A stretch of DNA of 64,000 nt from Unio delphinus (GCA_029339505.1 JAQISU010000094.1:7240501-7304500), one strand, 5' to 3'. Counted from the first letter of the stretch, positions 23,471 through 37,652 are shown. Numbers and translations: made by a program. Notes: generated by a model not told the origin, from the sequence alone.

Positions 23471-23741
23471 AGCTTCCGATAGGTTGATAGGGTTGAGTGC
23501 GTGGCTGTACTATTCCCACTCCCCTAGGCCTCTCATTCATGTCGATAGCCCCTTCTAGAGGCGCGACGTGACGACCAAATTAAATAGCATACCTTGTATG
23601 CATAAACGCCCGTGGGGATGTGGCACCATTCCTTCCCCAAGGGAAAATCTAAATCACTACCATACTAATTGGTAGTGTAAAATAGTGAACATATGACCCT
23701 TCGTGGCCGGTTTCACTTAAAACCTTAAATACTACTACTAC

Positions 23742-23751
23742 TATGTGCAGA
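23742..23751. repeat. Right target-site duplication TATGTGCAGA
   Basis: Repeats 21144-21153; unit sequence resumes immediately after. Confidence 0.85.
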
Positions 23752-24749
23752 TCAAGCGTGTGCATGGCGGAGAATGTGCATAAGCAATTTGCTCATTGTA
23801 CCGATTCATTATTGGTCAATAAGCATTAGACTGTCAGAAATCTCTGAGAAAAAATAATAATTTAACATAAATAAATAAAAAAAATACTTCAAATTAAATT
23901 AAAGTTCAAGTTAATTTTTGTATTAATAACGCGGTTGTGTCCATCGAAAGGGAAGGGACATTCATTAAAAGAAAACCTGCTACATACACATACGTTCAAA
24001 TATTTCTACAGGAAAATTAAGAGCATGTTTTCGTAAGAACTATTAAGCAGGCCGAGTGTTGAGTTATCCGTGCTTAAAAACGTTTTATCAACGATAAAAT
24101 AAAACTATCGTTTAATATGCATATTTTTTTAAAGGGCAATTGATACTGTCAGTAGTGTTTAGCGTTTCATTTTGCAGATATCTGTGACATTCTGTAAATA
24201 TAGAAATATACGTGTCGAATTTAGAAGTCGCAGTGGCTCACTGATTAGCTTTCCGGAGTCACTACCAGTATCCTATTCCCGGGCGAAGCGCTATAAAAAA
24301 CGTCGGTACTAAATAACCTCCTTAACTTGCTTTGTCGTAAAATGCCTAACATAACTAAACTGGGTTGGACTTTCGTTCATAATTATCTACTGACAATGAG
24401 TGCAATAAATGCCAGCTATTTGTGTGTTCACAATATCAGTGTGCTGGCAATAAATGTAAAACGGATGTCAACTCTTAAAGTTATCATCATCAGTCTCTTA
24501 ACTTAAAGTGGTCGTGGAGGTGCAGTGCTGCTGAACATCTGACCAGTTTTCTCCACTTGTCTCTTGAAGTTAGTGGTGTAGTAATAATAATGCATTTACT
24601 GAATGGTCTCGCTCTCAGTATATTATACAACTGGTAAGATTTGCACCTTTGTTTTGTTTTTTTAATTTTGTTTCTTTGTTTTTTTGCAAAATTCCCAAAT
24701 ATACTGCACTTTTTGTACTGTAACTGATAAGTTTTGAAATCCAAAATGA

Positions 24750-24752
<3 letters not shown>

Positions 24753-24820
<68 letters not shown>
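24753..24820. repeat. (TC)n microsatellite, unit 2
   Basis: Reverse-strand counterpart of the GA tract at 13684-13743. Confidence 0.95.
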
Positions 24821-25233
24821 CATGTGCAGATTTAATTTTGAAAATAGGAACGAATGTTTGTGTTAACCATATTGTGTATTTCACAGATATTTTGTATTTT
24901 ACATATCACGTTGGCTGAGTACTTCGATAATGCATATAACATTACTTCTGTTGTATATAATCTGTATATTGTTTTACATCATCCTCATGATATAAAGATA
25001 CACTAAAAACAATAACAACAACGATACAACTGATTTTTTTTTTATTTATCTTCATTGAAATCTCTTAAATAGTTACAACGCTCTGTAATTCCAGAAGTGA
25101 AGTATATAGTTCAAATTGTTCTATGAGAAAGCAACGGTCATTTTCTTTGTCTTCAGTGTAAGATACTGTTTCTGAAACCTATACAGATACGCTATCATAC
25201 ATATCCACGACCTTAAAAATTCCCTGCTGTGGG

Positions 25234-25238
<5 letters not shown>

Positions 25239-25312
<74 letters not shown>
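25239..25312. repeat. (AT)n microsatellite, unit 2
   Basis: Expanded from a short ATATAT present at the same place in units 1 and 3 (13254-13262, 34264-34275). Confidence 0.95.
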
Positions 25313-25313
<1 letters not shown>

Positions 25314-25640
25314 AAGCTGATGACACCACTTCTGGCTAGTTGAAGTTAAACATTATCCAATATTAAGATTTCCAATACGGGATGTCTTCCAATCGCATTT
25401 CTAACGCGATTTTGTTTGACTTAATAAAGAGCTGCAGTGACAAATACAATAAATATACAGCTATTAAATATAGAATGCAAAGGGCTTAAAACCTTTGGTC
25501 TGTTGAAAGATGTAAAGCCGAAGACGGTTCATGTTTTTCAGATGTTTTCTTATACTACATGTACCTAGCCATATTGTCTGACACCGTGTAGATTCTTACC
25601 TTTTTAAGATTAAGAAAAGTACTTTTGTTCGATGAGAATG

Positions 25641-25649
<9 letters not shown>

Positions 25650-25719
<70 letters not shown>

Positions 25720-25722
25720 TTC
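25650..25722. repeat. (AT)n plus poly-T at a deletion joint, unit 2
   Basis: AT tract followed by a T run. Sequence below it matches unit 1 around 12914, and sequence above it matches unit 1 around 9915. Unit 2 thus lacks about 2.9 kb, with the joint in simple sequence. Confidence 0.85.
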
Positions 25723-25841
25723 GCTAGCATTGTGAGAACATTCCCTGAATCTACATTGGAAAATAAAATAGAATCTTTATAGTGTTCAACCTAATTTTTA
25801 TATTGACAATAATACTATAATGCTAGAGTTGCATAAGCAGA

Positions 25842-26171
25842 CAACCGCTCCGCTTGCCTAGTAGTTAGAGCGTCGGCCTCGGCAGCTGGATGTTGTTGGT
25901 TTGATCTCCGGCCGAGTCATACTAAAGACTTACAAAAATAGTACTAACAGCTGCCTCGCTTGACGTTCAGCATCAAGAGGTTAGTGTTAGGACTGGTCGG
26001 CCTGGTGTCATTATAATGAAACTAGGTGGGTCATCATGCTACATGTCTCTGGCATGATGCCCCAGTGCTAGACATCACTATAAACTGCCTCACTGTAGAC
26101 ATCGTAGCGATATGACTGAAAAATTGTCAAAGCTACGAGAAATATCCTAATCAAACAAACAAACAAACAAA
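25842..26171 (+). mobile_element. tRNA-derived SINE with CAAA tail (unit 2, most complete)
   Basis: The head begins ACCGCTCC, with A-box-like TTGCCTAGTAG and a B-box-like GGTTTGATCTCC. The body is shared with the SINEs at 39975-40295 and 62138-62461, and the tail is repeated CAAA. The flanking 10-bp duplication CATAAGCAGA is at 25832-25841 and 26172-26181. It retains the stretch between the boxes that units 1 and 4 have lost. Confidence 0.88.
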
Positions 26172-26181
26172 CATAAGCAGA

Positions 26182-27285
26182 TCGTGCAACAATCGCGTGC
26201 ATAACAAACAATGACAGCAAAGACATTCATGAATGTTATTTTTACTTTAATAAGTTATTATAACTATTAGGAGGATTAGGCGTCATTATATGCTACTTTA
26301 CTTGGGTAAACGGTGTTAACAAGATTAGATCGATTGGGTTTAGGATACGAATATCAACATACATATTTCTCTATTCGCATTACCAGATATGAGACTGTTC
26401 TGTTCATGCACTGAAGTTGTAAGTCCTGTACATGCAATGAAATTATAAGTCTGTGCTGAGGTTATGAAATTATGAAGCTGTACTATCCACATATGAGTGC
26501 AATCAATGAAATTGTAAAGTCAGAAAAACCTTTGGATATTTGAATATGTGTAATTTTTTACCAAATCAGTCGCATGTCATAATTAAACAGACGATGTAAA
26601 TATTTTTTTTAAAGTTTTGTTGCAATTGCACAAACATTATGCAAATTATTTAATTTTTTCAGCCAAGCATTTGTTTTTAGATGATTGCATTTAAGGAACG
26701 AAATGACCCATTTGATCTGTTTCATAAGCCATTGTTAGCAGCATTTTACCGCCAATGCTACTTCCTAACATTTCACAAAACATTACGTTACTAGTCCATT
26801 ATATGATACAGGTTTGTATCCTTAAGGTGTCGTCATCCGCATGTAGGTGCGGTTATGTTATTATGCCTTCAATTTACAATTAATCAAGAACTACAGAAAT
26901 GCTATTGAGCAGTCTTAAATAAATTAAATGTTTTTGGCACTGAAGTGTCATATCAGGTAATTTACAAAATTTATGAAAGATGAATTCAATGAAAGGATAT
27001 CATGGCGTATTTTCCTTGTTTTGAAAGTTAATGGGAAATACTTCCTGTTGTTAGAAGCGGAAAGATAGGTGACTAGACGTGATCAAATATAAGGTTAATG
27101 TTAAACGTTGTCAAGAATGCTGGTATATCTTGTGTTTTTTTTATTAAAAAATACAGTTACGCAGAGAAATTCCATACGTTAGATATATAAACTGACACAG
27201 GTCTACGGTAAAATGTTAAAACTAAACAACACAGCATTGTTGAATCTACCTACTAGCAATCGTTGGCAAAGAGCTAAAAAGTTAG
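26182..27285. other. Intergenic, unit 2, upstream of the IL-17-like copy
   Basis: Reverse complement of the 8335-9464 region, with about 200 bp (26815-27005) absent from unit 1. No gene seen; the promoter of the IL-17-like gene, if any, would be here. Confidence 0.5.
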
Positions 27286-27854
27286 ATGATTATGGATTCA
27301 CTAAAGTCAATAGTCATCAGAAGATATTTCTTGTTATTTATCCTATATATAAAATATACAAAGCAGGAGACAAACTGTTCAGATGCACTACCCAAAGATG
27401 TGCAGGAGAAATACATGTGCTGGTCCGCAGGAGGTGGAGAGTCTGAATTAGATGATTCTTTCTTTCAAATACAGTCATTACGAGATCGAGTGCAGAATAA
27501 AAAAAATAACATATTCCTCGATGAGTCTACAGTTTTGAAATATCCGCTCTCTAGTAGGCACTGTCCCTTCGAGAATAAGACAGAGTCACCACTTGTACAG
27601 GATCGTGCTAATTGCCCCTGTACCTGGAGATGACTCACAGTGAAGAAAGATGGCCGAAACAGATTTTGCAATCTAGGTGTAAATGTAAAACCTGCATCGG
27701 CTGTGACATAACGAAAATAGAATGCGACGAAATACGTCTACTGAAAAAGATACTTCTTAAATCAGGAACGACATGGAAAAATGCTTACCAAACAGTGTAC
27801 GTTGGCTGCACATCTATTGCTATCCGTCAAAAACAGATGATAAAAAGCGATTAA
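27286..27854 (+). pseudogene. IL-17-like cytokine pseudogene, unit 2
   Basis: Same layout as the intact gene at 47585-48154, on the forward strand. The first part (27286-27633) includes the secretion signal and the N-terminal region up to NCP. There a G is missing at about 27620/27621 (CCCCTGTACC against CCCCTGGTACC in units 1 and 4). The frame then reads CTWR and stops inside the start of the IL-17 domain. The rest continues in another frame to 27854 with RCKCKTC, IECDEI and VGCTSI. The total is 569 nt, one short of the intact copy. One substitution, QSRCKC for QYRCKC, is also seen. AATAAA signals lie at 27982-27991. Confidence 0.82.
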
Positions 27855-28376
27855 CCCGTATTTGTGATAAAATGATAAAATCAAGATTATTTATGTGTTT
27901 GCTACTAAATATGTGTTATACAGATGATAATAAATATATTTTATACCTGACTCATCTCGAATGTCTTGTTAAACAATTAATAATAAATAAAATTGACATA
28001 TGACTCATAGATTTCCTGTGTTATATAAATATTAATTATCGTAATTTACGCCATCCTTGTACATATATCATGTGTTATATTATAAATATTAATTGTCATA
28101 ATGTACACCTTGTACATGTATCCTGAGTTATATGAATATAAATGATTAGAATTTTAACCTGATTCATATATAGATTTCAGGAAATCAATCAGAAATAATA
28201 ATATTGTGTAATATTTCTGCATATCACCATAGTTGATAAATGGTTGATATTCGACATTAAATATGATATTTGTTTCAAAATGTATTAGTGCATGTCATGA
28301 TCAATCCATTCTCCTTTCCGGATAACCATATCAAGCAAACATGATTTCACAATTACCTTTCATTTACTAACCTCCC

Positions 28377-28378
<2 letters not shown>

Positions 28379-28430
<52 letters not shown>
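28379..28430. repeat. (CA)n microsatellite, unit 2
   Basis: 26 CA repeats, against about 12 GT in unit 1 (7222-7244) and about 34 GT, once interrupted, in unit 4 (46994-47061). Confidence 0.95.
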
Positions 28431-28431
<1 letters not shown>

Positions 28432-28824
28432 TCCCCTGTAAAATATGAATTTTATGAACGATGACGCATGTATTGAATATTAAACTTTTTTCATGGATGA
28501 TTTCTTTCCTCCTGAAATTTCCTGACAACTCGAACAAGTTTAATAAAATTTGCAAGTAGACAATTTCATTGAGATATATTATGCAAATCATTTTGAAAAA
28601 ACAGGATTATAATTAACATATAATCGTTTTTTTAGTAAAGGAAGAAAATTACGTGATCACTGCGTTGAGCTTTCTTAATTAACCTTCTGTTTTGTGCTGA
28701 CTTATTAGTATCCAGTAGCTGGTACGTCCTTAAGATAAATATGGCAAGCAGGAAAGAAGTGTTGTCCAATGCAGTTTAACATAGATGTGTATGTAAAATA
28801 TACAGGTTTCATACAGGGCAAAAA

Positions 28825-28828
<4 letters not shown>

Positions 28829-28885
<57 letters not shown>
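28829..28885. repeat. (GA)n microsatellite, unit 2
   Basis: Reverse-strand counterpart of the TC tract at 6763-6824. Confidence 0.95.
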
Positions 28886-28888
<3 letters not shown>

Positions 28889-29163
28889 TATCTGACCATG
28901 GCTTACAAGCATAAGACGAAGCATGGAACATATGAAATTATTTTAAAATGTCAGTTCATGAGGGCGTGGTATAATTTAATATATCACCATCAGTTATTTC
29001 GACGAATAAGATCCTTCAAATAAGAACTTTAACTTATGATACTAAAATTTATCTGACAACACATAAGAAAACGAGTGTTAGCTCTATTGTCTCAACTGGT
29101 GGCTCTGCCCACTTCCGATCCTCGTCCGACGCCATTTGTCGTGCGGGTGGTGGTGGATCTTAT

Positions 29164-29178
29164 GAGGCCAAGAAAGGA
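29164..29178 (-). other. Empty target site of the hAT-like element
   Basis: On the reverse strand it reads through CCTTTCTTGGCCTC without interruption, with a single TCTTG (29169-29173). This is exactly the unit 1 flanks at 4081-4091 and 6475-6485 joined. It shows the unoccupied site and fixes the element ends. Confidence 0.9.
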
Positions 29179-31460
29179 TGTGCATCTTTCAGCTGGACAC
29201 TAAAAGACGAGTTGAAAGGGGAGGGTTGCACACCACATCTCTTGTTGCTTAGCGAATTCCAGTCATCTCGAAACCTTTTATAAAGCTTCCTTATGATGGT
29301 TGAATAGTGGAGTAAATGAAATCTTGTTATGATGCAGCACACGAGATTCTCGCAACTGGACAAGATTTTCTTATCGTCTACGCCAGAAGGATTGGGGTAC
29401 AGATCCAGTGGGAGAAGGAGTTAAACATCATTTTGAGCATTATCAAAGGGCCATATCTTTTCATCATTTTCCTCCTCTAAATGAGCCGACAGGTGGGAGG
29501 AGGAATGGGTAATGAAGGGAGAAATAAGGAGTCTCAGACGTTTTCTCAGCGTGTTCATTGGAGTCCACCATAACCCAAAATACGTCATCCCTCTTACTCC
29601 CTCTTCTGATGGTAGATATGACTTCCCGACCCAATGCCTCTCATTGAGGGACTCCGGGAAGTAGGCGAATCTTTAACACACAACAATTTAGGGAGAGTGA
29701 TGGGAACTTCCCTATTTAATAGGTGTTTTAGGAGGAAGGGGGAAACAACCTTGCCCTTACTACACGGGTATCTTCGTCACGCATTCTGCTGACAAAGAGT
29801 GTTGGTATAGCCTTTACTCGCAAACTTGTTATAGAGACATAAATGCTTTTCCTCATCTGGAAGGAAAACACACCCTCCTCTTTAAATTGCCTCCACATGA
29901 GCAGAATATTGATGTATGTTGTCTGTCATATCCGAAAAGCGATAAAAACGAGGTTTTGGGGCATCTATGGTATTGTTAATGGGAAGAAGATTCACTTATC
30001 TGGAATGGATATCTCTGCTTTCCGCAGAGTTTTAAAGGAACAGTGAAAAAATGGGTATATCCCGACACTCTATCCCTAACAGGATCGACCAGTAGAACTG
30101 ATACGGGGATCAGCCGGGGGGGGGGGGGGGGTATCAACCTGATCCCTGTCCATGTAATGTTGATATGACTCCACTGACTGCTACCATAAGACTGTGACTG
30201 TGTCTGACACCCAGTTTCCTGTTACCGGCACATGGTGTTCGATAGCCAGTCCCCGGTCAAAGATAGATCAGGAGACGATAGTTTGATGGACAACTCTCCA
30301 TCAGACTGTTAAGAACAATATCGTTACTTTCTCTTCTCGGAGACGGCAGATCTGCTCTCGTTTGCCTTAACCGGACCTATGCCCCATAACACAGCACTAC
30401 GACTCTTCAGGGGCATTATATCCCTTTACAGATTAGACACCTCATGGTATCGAGGAATGCCTAACCATATAGAGCCCATACACTCCTGGGATTGAGCAAA
30501 TATTCATTCCATAGTCATCTGGGGCTGAGAAGTTATATTCCGAGTCACACATGACTCAAAATGAAATTGGTCCAGTAGAGCACTACTTCTCTGCATGAAG
30601 ATGAAGATCCGATGTAATTGAGGAGTAGATTCCATACTGTTCTTGGATTGAGATGAGGGGAGAAGGGCATCTTTACCTTCCTCAATAGGTGCGTTGCCTT
30701 TCGTCTAGGTCCCAAACATTGTTTTCTCATAGACAACAAGACAGGCAACCATCTGACTGTATGCATGTTGAACAGGATAAATATGTGGAATGATAATCCC
30801 ATGGGGTCTTCATGTGCCACATTTCCATACATTATACAACATCCCTGAAAAGTACATGTACTGCCAAAGCAGTGCAACATAATTATTTGATGCAACAATA
30901 TACAACTCCTCCATAGTCTATATTAATTGCCGATACTTTTTTGCTACTACTAGCTATGTGACATTTTACAAATATCCCATATCATAAAAAAACCACCTGA
31001 CCTAACACATCCAATGGAAAATAGTGAGAAATTACCCCAAATTTGTTAACAGGTTTTAATATGAATAGTATTATTAATAAATATAAACAATTATGTAAAT
31101 AACTATTCATAGACTATGTACTCAGAGAGGGTAGATTTCTCTTTTGCCATAGCTGGGCCTCTACCATACGCTCCTGGGATTGAGGAAATGTGGGAATAAG
31201 ACGGCCTCGTGGGATTCTCACTCCACAAGTTTATCTTGTTCAATATGAATAGAGTCATATGGTTTCCTGTCTTGTTGTCTAATATCGTAACTATTAATGT
31301 TCAATACAACTTAAATAATAATTACACAGAATATTGACACAATCATATACAAAGAGATACAAAAGAATATAGATATGCACATCACACATACAGGGAAAAA
31401 CATAGTGAACATTGTATTAGATAGGAATGTAAACAATGAATATCAATACTTCGATATGAT
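29174..31460 (-). repeat. Block U of unit 2
   Basis: Reverse counterpart of 1812-4086. The reverse-strand frame at 30545-30898 (117 codons) is the counterpart of 2405-2686. The forward-strand frame at 29843-30046 corresponds to the reverse frame 2981-3418 but stops early. A run of 16 G lies at about 30116-30131. Function unknown. Confidence 0.6.
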
Positions 31461-31461
31461 T

Positions 31462-32605
31462 ATAATGAGGACTTTGTATAGTGCCTAATCTTTCGAAGCT
31501 CTAAGCGCTGTACACCATCAATAATGATGTGGCTACACTACAGAAAAACAAATGACAAAAACAATGAAATTGGAAAACATAAACACATGCTGAAAACATA
31601 TAAGATACAAAACACGATTAGGTCTCTAAGTTTGTCTCTGCAGTCGAAACAGGTGAGTTTTGAAAGCACTCTTAAAAGGTACCACTGTGTCTTTGTGTCT
31701 AATTTCAATGGGCAATTCGTTCCACGTCGCTGGGATCTGGTATGCGAACGTTGTCCATATGACTTTGTTTTCACTGTTGGAACAATGAGTATACGATTAT
31801 CAGAAGAAGAGTGTCAGTATCTAGCAAGTGTATACACATGGGTGAGGCTGGATAGGTATGTTGGACTGGAGTCTGTCATTGAAACATGGCACAGAGAACA
31901 AATTTTATGTTTGATTCTGTATCGAATTGATAGCCAATATAGGGTACAGGGTCCAGACAGAATTGAGTTACAATAGTCCAGTCTTGAAAGTACTAATGAA
32001 CACACAAGTGTTTTAGTGGCATCAACTGAAAGATATGTACGAATGGTACTGATCCATCTCAATTCAAGATAAGCGGCCTTGCATATGTTCATGACATGAT
32101 GGTGCAATGTGAGAGTACTGTCTAGAGTAACGCCTCGGTTTCGTACTGACTGTGATAATTTAATGTTGGTGTTGCTGATATTTATTATCTGAGGTAAAAG
32201 ATGTTATTGAGAAAGTCTTTGTGTTGTGATCAGAATAGCCTCCGTTTTATCATCATTCATCTGCAGCTTGTTACATGTCATCCATGATTTCACATCAGAA
32301 ATGAACCTCTCTACTCTATGGGTGGCTAGACTTGTATATTTGGGTCTCATCAGCATACAAATGGTGCGACACTAGGTGATGATTTATGACACTTGATAGC
32401 GGCTGAGTGGAGAGAATGAAGAGAACATGTTCAAGAACAGATCCCTGTTGAACACCATAACATAAGTCAACTGGGCTGGAGTGTATTCGATTTGCAGATA
32501 TAATTTGTGTCCTGATAGCTAAGTGGGACTTGAAGCACTGTAGAGCTATATTCTGAATGTCAAATACTTGCTGGAGACGGTGAAGTAATATATCATGGTG
32601 TATCT
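31462..32605 (-). mobile_element. CR1/L2-like LINE fragment (unit 2)
   Basis: Reverse-strand counterpart of 745-1811 and 41436-42731. The frame at 31814-32107 (reverse) contains SRLDYCNSILSG. The YADD region and GVPQ-like region lie near 32340-32460. The ATT tail is almost lost here. Confidence 0.82.
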
Positions 32606-33044
32606 ATTGGTGTATAATTACATGTCATATTTTGAAAAGTTTTAATACATTCTAAAGACCTACATATAATTTCTCAAAATATTTTCAACACTTAAATATA
32701 CTGTCTTAATTGCAATGCAACTGCTGTCCGAATATTGTTGATGTCAGTATAGTCCTTTTTGGTCTGTGTAGTATCAACTCTTTGCATAACATTGTCCTTC
32801 TATAGCCCTGTATTTTAGACAACATTAACTACATAAATATTTCACTTCATGTTTAAAATCAGAGAAAAACAATTATTTACTATCGATAGGAAATATCAAC
32901 ATTGTGACCTGTATTATGCATTAAGTATTGTTTTCCCAACATTATTGTTTGCAAAGTCATATGACATGATTTGCAGCTGTGTCATGAAGAATAATTATCC
33001 ATTCGGATTAATCTACAAGATGTTGGTCTGTTTCATTGTACTAT
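32606..33044. other. Flank of the LINE shared by units 2 and 4
   Basis: Reverse complement of about 41010-41430. The open frame 32849-33151 has no recognisable content. Confidence 0.5.
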
Positions 33045-33160
33045 GGGGACGTACATTGGGAAAGTACCTTTTGTATTTGTACCTCATAAAGTATTACATA
33101 CAGACATGGGTTGAACTCTTTGAAAGTACCTTTTGTATCTGTACATCTTAAAATGTATCA
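33045..33160. repeat. Short form of the 63-bp minisatellite
   Basis: About two units of the tandem repeat that has about seven units at 40585-41010, in reverse orientation. It lies exactly at the head-to-head boundary of units 2 and 3. Confidence 0.75.
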
Positions 33161-33169
33161 TAAGCTGGA

Positions 33170-33895
33170 TGCTCGTACCCTTCAACTATAGCCGTGGGGT
33201 CTAACATATATACATGGCTTATAACTATTCCTTTGTTCTCTGACTTTCGCAATAGCGGTCAGGGCAACATGACAGTATATTTCGGTGTCAGCAGCATATC
33301 AGCGTACAATTGGTGAGACACTGTATAACTATCTATATCACTTGAGAGTGGCTGAGTGTATGCAATGAAAAAAGGGGGCCAAGAGCACCAACCTGTGGAA
33401 CCCCAAAACACATATCAACATAGCTAGATTTTTTTTTAAAATTTACGGACACAATTTGCTTCTTGTCGACTTGAATCGTGGCAGGACTCTATCGTGAATG
33501 TTAAATACATGCTGGAGACGGTGAAATAATATATCATGGTTTATTGTGTCAAATTTTGCAGACAGGTCAAAAAGTGTGAGAACTCTCCTCTTTGCACTTT
33601 TCAGAGCTGTTAACTGCTTTTGGAATGGCTAGATTCTGTACAAATAAGAAGGTGATATGCAGACTGTAAATTGCTAAAAGGATTATTTAAAATTCAGACG
33701 AGATACAAACTGGAACGAAAAAACCCCACAACGTTTTCTAAGAGTTTTGACAGGTTAGAAACAGGGCGGTATTTTTTAAATATTAATTGGGCCAAACGTT
33801 AATTTATTCGACAAAGGTTTTTCAATGGCGACTTTCAAAAATGATGGGAATTCCCCAAACGAGAGAGAATTATCTGCAAAATCTGTGCAATGAAC
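33170..33895 (-). mobile_element. LINE reverse-transcriptase remnant (unit 3)
   Basis: Counterpart of 12140-12850 with the same RT segments on the reverse strand, again with stops. Confidence 0.75.
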
Positions 33896-34691
33896 AGTGA
33901 TATATAATATAATATATATATATAATGATCTTTGTTTTCTCATAGAACAAAACTAGTTTCCTTAATCTTAAAATGGTAAGAATCTACACGGTGTCAGACA
34001 ATATGGCTAGGTACATGTAGATTAAGAAATCATCTGAAAAACATTAACCGTTTTCGGCTTTACATCTTTCAACAGACAAAAGCTTTGAATCCCTTTGTAT
34101 CCTTTATTTAATAGCTGTATATTTATTGTATTTGTCACTGCAGCATTCTATTAAATCAAACAAAATCGCGTTAGAAATGCGATTGGAAGACATCCCGTAT
34201 TGGAAATCTTAATCTTGGATAATGTTTAACTGCAACTAGCCAGAAGTGGTGTCATCAGCTTTGATATATATATAAGACCCACAGCAGGGAATTTTTAAGG
34301 TCGTGGATATGTATGATAGCGTATCTGTATAGGTTTCAGAAACAGTATCTTACACTGAAGACAAGGAAACTGACCGTTGCTTTCTCATAGAACAATTTGA
34401 ACTATATACTTCACTTCTGGAACTACTGAGCTTTATAACTATTTATGAGGTTTCAATGAAGATAAAAAAAAGATAAGTTGTGTCCTTGTTGTTATTGTTT
34501 TTAGTGTATCTTTATTCTTTGTCATGAGGATGATGTAAAACAATATACAGATTATATACAGCAGAAGTAATGTTATATGCATTATCGATGTATTCAGCCA
34601 AAGTGATATGTAAAATACAAAGTCTCTGTGAAATACACAATATGGTTAACACAAACATTCGTTCCTATTTTCAAAATTAAATCTGCTCATG

Positions 34692-35760
<1,069 letters not shown>

Positions 35761-35931
35761 AGTTATGTGAGAGATCTACAGGAGCTTCTCGTGGGTCAGT
35801 GGTTCTTTCCGGGGGTTCTCCAGGGTTCTTCCTCCACCAATAATACTGGCCGCCATATATAGCCTATCGTGTGCTGAAAAAATGGCGTTAAACCCTACAA
35901 AAACAACAACAACAACAACAACAACAACAAA
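35761..35931 (+). mobile_element. SINE 3' portion with CAA tail (unit 3)
   Basis: Counterpart of 16981-17142 with a longer CAA tail (about ten repeats). Confidence 0.7.
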
Positions 35932-37071
35932 TCTTTTTTAATATATAAAGAAACCAGACGTTATATCACCAAAGCATGATAATAAACGGGTGATATTATA
36001 TATGCAAAAATAATCAGTTTCCCAATATAAGTCTTTGTGTAATAAGGAGTACATAACAATCATGATATTTACACCTAGGTGCTGGAGTTGGTTTTATGAA
36101 ATGGTTTTATGTAAGTTACATGTAACTTGAATCTTCAATGTGATGCAATGGAACTGAACTTTGTTACACGGGATTAATCTGAGTCGGTTTTACCGTTGGC
36201 GAGGTTTTGGAACGTCAACGACCTTATTTTCTGACTAAATTGCACATGAACAATAAAACCTAGACAATGAAATCTTAAAGTGTATAGAACGCATTAAGCA
36301 TTGTTATATTTTATTTATATATGTATACTCTAGCTTTCCTGCCTTTCTCATTATCAACAAAATATAAACATACATAAAACCAAAACAAACTAACACTTTG
36401 TGGTTTTTTTCTCCAATTATACGATTAAAGTTTTCTATTTTAATTTGTATTTACTTGACATCCTTTATTATTAGTATGGACTATATAAGTATAGAACCTA
36501 TCATTCTTAAATATGAAATATGAATACAGGGCTGGATAATTGACTTATTCTATGCTAATAATTCGCATATTTGTAATTATCCAGAAGCTAGTAAAACATA
36601 ACTTGTGGTCTGGAAATGTAACAATACGAGATTTCTCATCTTACACAAGTGTGTGGAGGTTGTTATTTTTAAAGGGGGGGGGGACGGGTATTTGTTTTCA
36701 TTATTTTTGTAGAATTCTCTCAGCTTTAAACATTAGATAAATGGCAAAGCAAATTATATAACAACGACGAGTTAAGCACTGATCCAAGCTTTCCCTGCTG
36801 ATCCATAGCCACGACCAGACGAAATGCATCTCCATGTCCATTTACTAAAAGGTGAAAGAGAGGTCAAACTTGTCTGCATTTTACGGTTCCTGCTGATGTC
36901 GGGGCCGACAAGGCCATCCCCGAGGCCCAAACTTCAGATATTATTAATGTTGTTCACCATAGAAGCCACTGCGGTTGTTATGCATAGAGCCCATTATTCT
37001 AAAACGAAGCACGTGCAACATACTCAGAGGTGTGAGCCGGAATAAGTGACCTTTTAACCCACACCTTATGA
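35932..37071. other. Intergenic, unit 3
   Basis: Shared with 19820-20956 (reverse) and 54660-55790. No supported gene. About 0.8 kb of it (36070-36880) is absent from unit 1. Confidence 0.5.
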
Positions 37072-37326
37072 TGTTGTTGTGTAGGATTTAACGCCATTTT
37101 CAGCACACGATAGCATATACATGGCGGCCAGTATTACTGGTGGAGTAAAAACCCGAGGAAACCACGCGTAGAAACACCGACCCACTGGAAGCTACTAGCA
37201 AACATTTTCATGTTCCCACACTTGCTGAACCCGAGACTCGAACCCATGCAGGTAGATTTGAGATGGCAGTGATATGCAACAGTGAGCGCTTTAAGCCTTT
37301 ACGGCCTACTCCACCCCACCCCCAAA
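37072..37326 (-). mobile_element. tRNA-derived SINE with AAC/CAA tail (unit 3)
   Basis: Counterpart of 17472-17730, same orientation. Confidence 0.72.
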
Positions 37327-37646
37327 TGTAAATAAGGTTAATAAGCGGATAACAGTAGGTCATGAGCTGTAGGGTGCCTTGCTTGTTCGTATGACTACTC
37401 ATTCATATGTTATTGAGAGTAATCTATCACACTATAAATATCCAGACGTAAATATTACAATTTTTCAATGGAATAAACACGTGTATTCCAATTATCAACT
37501 GCGCCGGATAAGAGAGCACATGAAGCGATTTTTTTTAGACATGAAGACTAGTCTAATACAGATGGAAAATTGTGTTATTCTTCTGAGATTCTAAGCACTG
37601 TACACGAGTTGCGGCACCCATCGCATTTTCTACAAATGCAAACTAT

Positions 37647-37652
<6 letters not shown>

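Larger units (their letters stand above)
21154..23741 (+). mobile_element. 5'-truncated non-LTR retrotransposon with RNase H domain
   Basis: A 2,588-bp insertion into unit 2 flanked by TATGTGCAGA duplications. It encodes the C-terminal end of an ORF2-like polyprotein (21154-about 21990), then about 1.7 kb with no clear coding, and a tail of TAC repeats ending at 23741. The reverse transcriptase and everything upstream are missing, as expected for 5' truncation during target-primed reverse transcription. An RNase H domain after the RT is typical of some non-LTR clades and distinguishes it from the CR1/L2-like LINEs elsewhere in the window. Confidence 0.85.
18650..33160 (-). repeat. Segmental duplication unit 2 (reverse)
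   Basis: Reverse-oriented unit running from its LINE (31462-32605) down to 18650. It lacks about 1.2 kb at 19548 (counterpart 37340-38555 in unit 3) and about 2.9 kb at 25711 (counterpart of about 9925-12870). It carries the retrotransposon insertion 21154-23741 and the empty hAT site. Confidence 0.8.

Noticed and set aside
31524..31976. A 150-codon forward frame, and a matching 129-codon reverse frame at 42163-42552
   Set aside because: Antisense to the LINE C-terminal region; no independent signal.
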